From assembly GCF_018446385.1 (NCBI RefSeq), contig NC_055996.1, positions 52,870,365 through 52,934,364 on the forward strand: DNA of 64,000 nt. The letters run 5' to 3'. The notes beneath the pieces were generated by a model. It was not told where the DNA came from, made no database searches, and worked only from the letters and a program-made list of their open reading frames with translations. The DNA comes from Zingiber officinale (lineage: Eukaryota > Streptophyta > Magnoliopsida > Zingiberales > Zingiberaceae). The position numbers and the translations under genes were made by a program. Every line of letters begins with the position of its first letter. The stretch's first letter is position 1. Positions 55,380 through 64,000 of this stretch are shown here, one piece after another.

Positions 55380-55960
55380 CTCAGTAGCCCATTCGGCATC
55401 CGCCCAGTCGCCCATTCAGCATCCGCTCGGTCACCTACTTGGTAGCCTAATTAGCATCTGCTTGGGCACCTGCTCAGTATTCACTCAACCGCCCACTTGA
55501 TATTTTCTAAGTTTCTTGCTCGATATTCGCTCAATCGCCCGCTTAGTATTCGCTCTGTCGCCTGCTTGGCATTGGCTTATGCACCCGCTTGGCATTCACT
55601 CGGTCGCCTGCTCGATATTCATTTGGTCGCCTGCTCAGTAGTCATTCAATCATCCGCTCGGCATCCGCTTGGTCATTTGCTTGATGCCATTTTTTGTCAC
55701 TTGCTCAGTATAATTTTTCAGCGCTCGCTCAGCATCATTTTTGCTACTCGCTCGGTACCGCTGCCATCATTCGCTCAACACCATTTTCGTTGGTTGCTCA
55801 GCATCATTTTTATCTCTCACTCGGCACCATTGCCATCGTTCACTCGATACTATTTTTGCTTATCATTTGGCATTGTTTTCATCATTTGCTCAGTGCCACC
55901 TTCATCACTGCTCACCTAGCACTACTATCATGACTGCTCACACATCATCGACATAGTTGC
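55380..55960 (+). repeat. Degenerate GCTCGG-phrase repeats
   Basis: Repeated 12-25 bp phrases (CGCTCGGTCGCCTGCTTGG, CATTCGCTCAACACCATTTT) run through the block. The frames at 55497-55956 follow the repeat and encode Ser/His/Leu-rich low-complexity sequence, so I do not call genes. Confidence 0.7.
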
Positions 55961-56516
55961 TCGCTCGGTTTCATACGACGAGCTTGACTCTATAGTTAAG
56001 AGTGATTCAGCCTTTACAATAGGTTGTCTAATCAGTCAGACTTACACTTCCTTCGACTAGATATGAAGAGGAGGCTTGTGATGTGTAGGAATGGGGACAC
56101 ATGTGTAGAAGGGCATTTTAGGGATTTACTATTTTTGCCTTTTTGATGCTTTTGGAGCTTTCTTTGATAGGGAGGAAAGAAAAGGTGAGGAGGAGCTTCT
56201 TCTTCACTTTTTTTTGCCCCAAGCACAGGGTCGTCGCTGCGGCCACAATGAACGCTCGACCTCCAACAAAGCTTTGCCGATAAGGTGAGCAACCATAGTC
56301 ACCTCTCCCCTTCTTCCTCTCGCATCCTCTGATGGTCTCCTCTTCATCATCAGTCAAATCTCCCTTTCTTCTCTCACACACAAGTTGCCAAGAATGGGCA
56401 CGCACACCTACGCATCTTTTCCTCTTTGTTACTACTTGCTTTGCTTTACACCACCATCATTATTTTGACTTGATCGTCGGAGTACCTATGCAGGGGTCCC
56501 CCTGGCCTGCTTATTG
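55961..56516. other. Unassigned DNA, no gene
   Basis: Mixed-composition DNA. TGTGATGTGTAGG near 56079 could be an LTR start (TG), but no partner was found. Frames on both strands give no recognisable product. Confidence 0.35.
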
Positions 56517-58920
56517 ATGATTTCCTTCTTTTTTCAGGAGTTCTTCGAGCCAGTCAATCTACACATCACATCACGACGATCCATCCGCATTACTTCTAGA
56601 CAGGATTATGAACCATTAGTAAAATTTATGAAATTAGTTTACCAAGATCAAAAACCAATAATGTCAATTATCTTTGAAACAATGGATAGAGCAAAAATGG
56701 TAATAGAAGATAATATTAGAGATTGACAATCATATTGGGATATAATTGATAATCGATAGTATAATTAATTACACCAACAGTTACATAATGTAGGTAATCA
56801 CTTAATTTATTTATTTAAATTGTAAAGTACAAAGTATCTCATCAAAATTATTTACAAATTTCTCATTTCTAATTTCTTAATATCTTATTGAGATTTTAGA
56901 ATATTTACTAAACTCGTTACTTCAACATTTGAAACTTATGTTTATATTGATGAAATTAAATGAGGATTAAACATTTAATCAAGAGATTGAAGCCAAACTT
57001 AAAAGCATAAGCTTCAACCATCAGTAAGGTAATTTTTTATGTTTCTCTAGTTTTTTACAAACATTAATAATTAGGGTTGAGCAATGAGTTCAAAATCAAA
57101 CTCATTAAATCAAACTCGAACAAACCAAAAAAATTTTTAACTAACTGAATCGACTTAACTTTCCAACAATATTTGAATAAATAAAATCAATAAAATATCA
57201 GTTAATTCGATCAAAAATAGAATTAACCGAATCAATTCAGAGAGTCCAACACCCTCCACTGTGGTGATAGTTTTAAATTTTGATTTATTCGGTTTAATCG
57301 AATTAAGAGTTTTAAAATTAAAACTGAACCGAATTATCCAAAATAATCAATTTTTTTTACAAAATAAAATTGTGAAATAATCAAACCAGTTTTTAAAATT
57401 TGGTCAGTTTCAATTTATCGAATTTTACTCACCCCTATAAACAATAATTATTTTTTTCCTTTCATTTTCAGATTAGATTATTCAAAAACCAAAATTAACC
57501 ATTAAAAAAGTGTCCCAGGTTTTGAATTTAAATTTTACAAATATTTATAATTACAAAAATATATATTATATTGATTTGTTTATATTAGCGTGATGGTGGA
57601 GCAATAATGGTGAAGATACCTCACACCTTTAAAAAAAATTGTAATAAAAGTTCTAAGTCAAACATGCTCGTCTTCGGAATGTGGAAGAAATTGGAGTACA
57701 TAGTCTCTTATATACACAAAATTTCATAATCGCTTGGCTATCAAAAAATTGTACAAATTAGTTTATACTCACTACAATATGCGGCTTACGATACAAAACA
57801 TGATGTGTAGAAAAGAAATGATGATTTTTATAGTTTGATAAATCTCAATCACATTTTTCATGATGATAACATCTTAAATGAAAGGATAAGAGACAATGAC
57901 TTGGCAGATCTAGAAGATGATTTGGCTTGGTTAGATCAAGCACTTCAAGATGTTGAAGTACATAGTACAATTACAAACATTCAAAATCATTAAGAAAGAA
58001 GAAGAATGTAGAAAAGTTAACACAATTGAAAGAAAAAGGAGTTTATCAAGAGATGATATTGAAAATAGTGATGAAAGTAATGACAATGATGATTCAAATG
58101 ATGGAAATAATCAACAGTCATGGTGAACATTATGGTCATCAAAGTCATCAAGAGGATCAGTATGAACATGACGTAGGTATGACATGGGCATGGTCATGAA
58201 AAGTATTATGTAACACAAGATACTAATCATGGGTATTGGTCTGGAATTGAGGGATAATGTCACTTTTTGACAAGTTTATCAGAATCTCCTAATGTCGATG
58301 ATAAAGAACATTTGATTGGAAGTTCATGATAGTATATGGATGTCGAAGAACATATGAAATATCTAATTTTGAGAGGGAATCAATGAATTCAAGTAAGAGA
58401 TGATTATAGATCAAAAAGTTATAATTGGGAGTCTTAAGATATTTGGCATGGTCTAATTGGATATCAATCAGATGGATATGAATACTATGGTAGCAATTAA
58501 TAACCCATACGTGATTCATTTGATAGATCATCTGATTATTCACCATCTTATACAAGTGGAATTAGACATCATGGATTTGAGGGTTATTTTGATAATGCGC
58601 AGAATGTAATTCCTGATTATTCGACATCTCTTGGGAGCAATATTGGACATCATGGTTGTGATTGTGAATCGCAAGTGCTACTGGCAATTTTGTTGGGTAT
58701 CAAGATTTTGGATATTATAATGGTCATGATTGAATATTATTACAAAGTCAATCATCTAATTCTGAACATCTTTCATCAACTCATTCAAATAAATATCCAC
58801 ATTGCCAATTTAATACTAATTTAGATCCATTTAATCAATATGATACTTAAGGAGAATATAATGAAAATTTGGTCCCTCTTCATCACTTTTCATGGTATAA
58901 AGTTGATAAAGTTTAATTTT
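56517..58920 (+). pseudogene. hAT transposase remnant
   Basis: 56590-56800 encodes a DUF659-type segment (DYEPLVKFMKLVYQDQKPIM, IIFETMDRAKMVI, YWDIIDNR, LHQQLHNVGNHLI). After a MITE insertion and a gap, 57590-57800 gives AWW-like residues, then QTCSSSECGRNWST and SLIYTKFHNRLAIKKLYKLV YTHYNMRL in one frame; this is the hAT C-terminal dimerisation region with its NWS motif. DLADLEDDLAWLDQALQDVE (about 57895-57960) is the acidic tail. Stops and frameshifts are frequent. Beyond 57990 the DNA is Asp/Asn/His-rich when read, with no motif. No terminal inverted repeats were found. Confidence 0.75.
57071..57440. mobile_element. MITE, hAT-like type
   Basis: About 370 bp, AT-rich, with imperfect inverted ends: AGGGTTGAGCAATG on the left and the reverse of AGGGGTGAGTAAAA on the right (near 57437). 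The inside carries TTCGGTTTAATCGAATTAAG and its near-complements. Elements of this form are common in plant genomes. It lies within the hAT remnant and encodes nothing. Confidence 0.6.
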
Positions 58921-59286
58921 CATTGTATTTTTCACATTATATTATTATTGTATGATAATTATGACTAATGTATTAATTTTCTATGACTTGATATATTTAT
59001 AATTTACACATTTATTTAATTTTTTTACTAATTTTCTATTTTTTTTATAAATTCATGTCATGACCATTCTATGAAATGATGGAAATGGAATGGTAGAGTC
59101 TGTAATGACCACTATAACTGTTTTTGCAAACCCTATTGCAATAATTAATACAACCTATTAATTATACCTCAATGTTGTAAGGTATATGCATTGAATATCC
59201 ATTAGAGATTATTCCTATAATGTTTTTTAAAAATATAATTTATGTGTCTAATTAACCAAGTTAGTTGGTCTACATGTTATGACATA
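58921..59286. other. AT-rich DNA, no gene
   Basis: About 365 bp of A/T-rich DNA between the hAT remnant and the CACTA terminus. I see no repeat or coding signal. Confidence 0.5.
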
Positions 59287-60068
59287 CACTACAAAAAAAT
59301 TGCTTTTTAGGGACAAATTTTGAGATGAATTTCTTAAAAAAATTCGTTGCAAAATATTTTGCGACGAATTTTGGGACGAATTTATATTCGTCCCAAAAAT
59401 AGCGTTGCGAAATTTTGGCAACAAATACATAATTTTCGTTGGAAATTTTTGCGACAAATTTCAATTTTCGTCGCAGAATTCATTGCAAATCTGCAACGAA
59501 CATTAATTCGTTGCAAATTTCATAATTTTATATCTGCGACAAACAAATATTTTCGTCCCAAATTTGCAACGAAAATTTTTCGTGGCAAAAAACGTTACAT
59601 AATTACAAATAAATACCGGCCAAAAAATCCAATTTTCTGCATAAATTTGCGACAAAAACAAGGATTCGTTGCAAATCTGCAACGAATCTGAATTCGTTGC
59701 AAATTTGCAACGAATCTGGATTCGTCGCAAATTTGCAACGAATCTGAATTCTTCGCAGATTTGCGACAAATTTAGATTTGTGACAAATTTAGATTTGTCC
59801 CAAAAAAATGTCCCTTTAATCATGACTTTACAAATTTGCGACGAATCTAGATTTGTCCCAAAAGTTGTTCCTAATTTGCGATGAAAAGCTAAATTTTGTC
59901 ATAAATCTGCGACGAATTTTGGAACGAACGTGATTCATCGCAAAAGTTATTTCTTTAATTTGCGACAAAAAAATAATTTTTGTCCCAAATCTGGGACGAA
60001 TTTTGGGATGAATTCATAATATAAATTTGCGACAAAAATTGATTTGTCGCAAAATTTGTCCCAAAAGA
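59287..60068. repeat. CACTA subterminal repeats
   Basis: Some forty copies, in both orientations, of short motifs such as TTTGCGACGAAT and GGGACGAATT. Neighbouring copies form small inverted repeats (AATTCGTTGCAAATTTGCAACGAATT at 59692-59718). Frames on both strands (59248-59884) are by-products. In CACTA elements such repeats bind the transposase. Confidence 0.8.
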
Positions 60069-60251
60069 AAAAAAAAAATCCAAAATGTTTCTTGATTTTT
60101 CTGTTATCCTGTTTACATATTACACTTACAATATCTTCAACAAATTATATCCAATACATCCATATCCAACATCCAAAAAAATCATCCCAAAACTAAACAC
60201 ATCATATCCAACACATCCATATATCTTATATCCAAACAAATCATCCCAAAA
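60069..60251. repeat. Imperfect tandem repeat next to captured gene
   Basis: Two to three copies of a unit of about 60 bp containing ATCATCCCAAAACTA and CACATCATAT. Confidence 0.6.
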
Positions 60252-61582
60252 CTAGCACATCATATTCATATATACAAATAACCAAAATCCAAACAAGTTC
60301 AACAAATCATAATATCCAAACATGAAAGTTCTATCATAATCCAAACAACAAATGCAACAAGGCATCCAAAGGAAAATAAAATACATATCGTCACGTCTCA
60401 GGAGCTTCGATCGCCTTCCGTGCTTCTTTTCCTGCGTCAAATTACAAACAAACAATAAGTAACATTTATAACTAAAAAGAAGTAACATTTATAACTAAAA
60501 AGATGTATCAAACGTATTAATGATATCTGTATTTAACATTTACATGCATCCTATTTCAAATATTGATATGATCGCTTCCCAATAGAATTGTGAAATTCAA
60601 CAACAACAAAAAAAAAAATGCAAATAATGCAAATGACAGAAACCAACTAACCTTGATCATGCTATCTGTTTTCTCCTTCTTCTTAAGCAGCTGAAGGGCT
60701 TCTTTCTTCCGGATTTTGATGTGCTCCTCCTCTTCCTTCTCTAAAGTAGTAGCTTCCTGATTCACACACACTGAATTAGCATTTTTTTTAAACATCAATT
60801 CACTTTTAAGCTCAATCTCAGTTTCATACCTCAATCTTCTTTTGCTTATAAAGTTTAATTTCTTGGTTGTAATTTTCCTTCAGAGTCTTAGCAATCTGAG
60901 AAATTTGACATATGCTTGAGAACAGAGAGAAACATAAAAATTATTCAAATTGAAGATGCACACGAAAATATTCCATTTTGCTCCTCCTCATAGGGAGCTT
61001 TCTGCTCTTCTGCCATGTTCTTCCACTCCTCTCCTGCTATCTTTGAGATCTGAGGTAGGCACGCGCCATAGTATTAACAATAAGCCACCTAAGAATTCCA
61101 GCAACATATTGGGTTTTCTAAACTTCATACCTCAAGGATGGTTTCCTTCTCTTGTAGCAGAGCTTCACGGCGTTCTTTCGAGAACAAGAAGAAAGCTGAC
61201 ATCGGATGTTTTGCTTCAAAGCATCCTTCTCTTTCCTAAACCAAAGATATACTGCATCAGTTTGGAAACCAAAATTTGATCTATACATTACCTTACTTTC
61301 TTGCCCTCTTTTTCAACTTCCTGTTTAGATAATCGAACCACAATAAGAACAGTATGGGTTTGGTTGATAAAAAGACTGGATGTTATGTTAAACTAATTTA
61401 TTCACCTGTTGAAACTGCAAATATTGTTCCAGCAACTCCATGGCGGTCTTCTGCATCTGCTCTTTTTCCAGTAGCTTCATTGCTTCTTTCTCTCGATTCT
61501 CTTGCTTGACGACTTCCTGGTAGGCCTCCTTCTTCTTTCGTCGCCAAGGCCACCAGCGGCCATCGAGGCCCGATAGCGGCAT
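60252..61582 (-). pseudogene. Captured fragment of an HMG-box (HMGB6-like) gene
   Basis: Seven exon-like blocks on the minus strand: 61582-61406, 61320-61297, 61235-61131, 61049-60984, 60895-60830, 60756-60652 and 60431-60252. All but one boundary have AG and GT splice signals, and the introns fall between whole codons. The first ends EKEQMQKTAMELLEQYLQF. Blocks three to five give one HMG box: KHPMSAFFLFSKERREALL, KIAGEEWKNMAEEQKAPYEE, IAKTLKENYNQEIKLYKQKK. Block six is a charged linker (HIKIRKKEALQLLKKKEKTD). This order is that of plant three-HMG-box proteins (HMGB6 type), which bind DNA and bend chromatin. The parent's first and last boxes are absent. The donor after block four reads GA instead of GT. 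The last block adds an unrelated tail. It may still be transcribed. Confidence 0.8.
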
Positions 61583-62022
61583 ATAGGAGGCCAGAAGATG
61601 CCTTTAATGGTCGGCAGAGGGCCAGCAAGGCATTACTCCGACAACCCACGCGTGCTGTGCAAGAAAAGCCGGCGCGACCCAGTAGCGGCCGCCGCCTTAC
61701 GCCCTAGTAAGCTTGGGAAAAAAGAGAGGGGAAGAAATGCACTTTACCTGCTGGAGATCGCGACCGGAAAAGGATGCAGATGGTTGCGCTGCCGCCGCCA
61801 ACAAGTTGATGGAGAAGAGGAGAAAAAGAATTAGGGCAGAGTAGTAGCGATCGGGAAATATTGCGACGCATTTATTTTGATTTTTGAGAATTTTAAATTT
61901 TGTGACGAACTTAACAATTTGTCCCAAATTTGGGACGAACTTCCTGGTTCGTCCCAAATTAAGAATGAATTCTAAAATTTGTCCCAAATTTAATTTTTTA
62001 TTTTTTTATGTGATACTTTAAA

Positions 62023-62330
62023 AAATTAAAAGATGATCCTAGAGAGTTCGGAATGATACGAAACAAGTTTCTATGGGTACGTATCATTGTCCTGATATTA
62101 CTAGAGGGCTCAAACAAAATTTTTAACTAATACACCGATGTTTATAAATTTTTAGAACAAGATTTTAATATTTATTACTAGTTTAAAGAATAAAAATTAT
62201 AAACATCTGTGTATTGGTTAAAAATTTTATTTGAGTCCACTAGTAATATCAGGACAATGATACGAACTCATAGAAACTTGTTTCGTGTCATTCCGAGCTC
62301 TCTAGAGTCATCTTCCAATTTTTAAAAGAT
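62023..62330. repeat. Long palindrome, about 310 bp
   Basis: The left arm from 62023 (CCTAGAGAGTTCGGAATGA) pairs with the right arm ending about 62325 (TCATTCCGAGCTCTCTAGAG). The inner parts are also complementary (AACTAATACACCGATG with CATCTGTGTATTGGTT), so pairing reaches close to a centre near 62175. Confidence 0.85.
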
Positions 62331-62392
62331 TAACCTAAAAAACATATTTTTGCGACAAACATGAAATTCGTCCCAAATTAGGGACGAACTCT

Positions 62393-62859
62393 GATTTGGG
62401 ACGAATTTCAAGTTTGTCGCAAAAGTTAATTTTTTCAAAAATCAAAATAAATGCGTATAAAATACGGAAGATGGACCTAGAGAGCTCGGAATCACATGAA
62501 ACAAGTTTTTATGGGTTCGTATCGATCTCCTGATTACAATGATGACCTCAAATATTTTTTTTACACAATATATTTAGGTGGGTGATTTATGGATATCAAA
62601 ACCACCTAATCATTTTCAAACTCTAACTCTTTTTCACCACGTCTTAAAGTTTATAGAGTCCATCTAATTATTATTACGATTAAAAAATTTTATTAGTTAT
62701 TTGAGTCCATCATTGTGATCAGGAGATCGATACGAACCCATAGAAACTTGTTTCATGTGATTCTGAGCTCTCTAAGCCCATCTTCCGTATTTTACACACA
62801 TTTATTTTGATTTTTGAAAAAATTAATTTTTGCGACAAACTTGAAATTCGTCCCAAATC
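62393..62859. repeat. Long inverted repeat, 154 bp arms
   Basis: Arms 62393-62546 and 62706-62859 are near-perfect complements and include the CACTA motif itself (GATTTGGGACGAATTTC against GAAATTCGTCCCAAATC). A 159 bp spacer separates them. Confidence 0.85.
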
Positions 62860-64000
62860 AGGGACGAACTCAGAAATTCGTCCCTAATTTGGGACGAATT
62901 TCCAAGTTCGTCCCTAAAATCTATTTCTTAGGTTAAACTTTTAAAAATTGGAAGATGGCCCTAGCGATCTCGGAATGACACGAAACGAATTTCTTTAGAT
63001 TCGTATCTTTCTCCTGATCTCATTGATGGAGTCAAACATAAATTTTAACAAATATACTGACGATTATAAATTTTTTACCCCGAACGAGTAATAAATATTT
63101 AATTCTTGTTGCAAAAATTTATTAACATCAGTGTATTGATTAAAACTTATATTTGGCTCCATTAATAGGATCACGAGATCGATACGAACTCATAGAAACT
63201 TATTTCGTGTCATTCCGAGTTCTCTAGGGTCATCTTCCAATTTCTAAAAGTTTAACTTAAATAAATAAATTTTTGCGACAAACTTGAAATTCGTCCCAAA
63301 TTAGGGACGAATTTCAAGTTTGTCGCAAAAGTTAATTTTTTTCAAAAATCAAAATAAATGTGTATAAAATACGGAAGATGGACCTAGAGATCTCGGAATC
63401 ACATGAAACAAGTTTCTATTTGTTCGTATCAATCTCCTGATCACAATGATGACATTAAATATTTTTTTCACACAATATATTTAAGTGAGTGATTTATGAA
63501 TATCAAAACCACCTAATCATTTTCAAACTCTAACTCTTTTTCACCAAGTCTTAAGGTTTATAGAGTCCATCTAATTATTATTACGATTAAAAAATTTTAT
63601 TAGTTATTTGAGGCCATCATTGTGATCAGGAGATCGATACGAACCCATAGGAACTTGTTGCATGTGATTCCGAGCTCTCTAGGCCCATTTTTTATATTTT
63701 ATAAGCATTTATTTTGATTTTTGAAAAAAATAATTTTTGCGACAAACTTGAAATTCGTCCCAAATCAGGGACGAACTCAGAAATTCGTCCCTAATTTGGG
63801 ACGAATTTCCAAGTTCGTCCCTAAAATCTATTTCTTAAGTTAAACTTTTGAAAATTGGAAGATGACCCTAGCGATCTCGGAATGACACGAAACAAATTTC
63901 TTTGGGTTCATATTTTTTTGTTGATCTCATTAATGGGGTCAAACATAATTTTTAACAAATATACTGACGATTATAAATTTTTTACCCCGAACGAGTAATA
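62461..64000. repeat. Tandem duplication with 907 bp period
   Basis: AATACGGAAGATGGACCTAG occurs at 62461 and 63368, and TTGGAAGATG with the following CCCTAGCGATCTCGGAATGA at 62948 and 63855. Both are 907 bp apart. Each unit holds two palindromes, one of the 62393-62859 type and one of the 62948-63245 type. The second unit is cut by the window end. Confidence 0.85.

Larger units (their letters stand above)
59287..64000. mobile_element. CACTA (En/Spm) transposon, one end, cut by window
   Basis: The terminus CACTACAAAAAAATTGC at 59287 starts with the CACTA signature and is followed by dense subterminal repeats. A three-base duplication would be ATA at 59284-59286. The middle (60252-61582) is captured plant gene DNA. 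From 61850 the subterminal motif returns (GGGACGAAC, TTTGCGACAAAC) among long palindromes. The other terminus lies beyond 64000. I see no transposase (TNPA/TNPD), so within the window it is non-autonomous. Confidence 0.7.

Noticed and set aside
55497-55956. Three overlapping Ser/His-rich frames
   Set aside because: They translate a phrase repeat in three frames at once, so no one frame is favoured.
59347-59884. Asn/Arg-rich open frames at the CACTA end
   Set aside because: They are translations of the subterminal repeats, open on both strands at the same place.

Overview
The window is plant nuclear DNA made almost entirely of transposable elements. No intact host gene was found. The evidence for a flowering plant is the mix of element types: Athila-like, Tekay-like and Tat-like Ty3/gypsy elements, Ty1/copia elements with 2.4 kb LTRs and an initiator-Met tRNA primer site, SIRE-like copia pieces, a CACTA element and hAT remnants. 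The species cannot be read from the sequence. Lineage names (Athila, Tekay, Tat, SIRE) rest on recognised protein motifs and primer-binding sites; no database was searched.

Layout. 1-1034: right end of a Ty3-type LTR with eight GATCGATC palindromes. 1035-8389: Athila-like element on the minus strand, with Gag, protease, an intact 461-codon ATHILA ORF1-like gene and a 5' LTR, but no reverse transcriptase or integrase. 8390-14412: 5' LTR and two thirds of a Ty1/copia element ('CopA-1'). 14413-15922: 3' end of a SIRE-like copia. 15923-33355: a second Athila-like element on the plus strand, with the same RT-less plan, split by a complete minus-strand copia ('CopA-2', 19348-29166, target duplication CACAG). 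33356-35436 and 51992-52615: two halves of a decayed Tat-like pol. Between them lies a four-deep nest: an Athila-type LTR, then a SIRE-like 5' fragment joined to a third copia LTR ('CopA-3'), then a complete 10.6 kb Tekay-like chromovirus (40374-51008, target duplication TTGGG). 52616-56516: unclassified C/T-rich and repetitive DNA with a possible Tat primer site. 56517-58920: decayed hAT transposase with a MITE inside. 59287 to the window end: one end of a CACTA transposon carrying a captured, intron-containing piece of a plant HMG-box gene, followed by tandem long palindromes.

The main observations are these. (1) The RT-less Athila-like family carries arrays of a short palindrome, core ACACGGCCGTGT, repeated about every 52 bp with differing spacer DNA, in the LTR just upstream of a TATA box and again between protease and ORF1. 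(2) The CACTA element has captured HMG-box exons that still show splice signals. (3) The CACTA end holds a 907 bp tandem unit made of long inverted repeats. (4) The Tekay polyprotein has ten in-frame stops and apparently one frameshift, and the stops are all TAG or TGA, as expected from cytosine deamination at methylated CAG and CGA codons.
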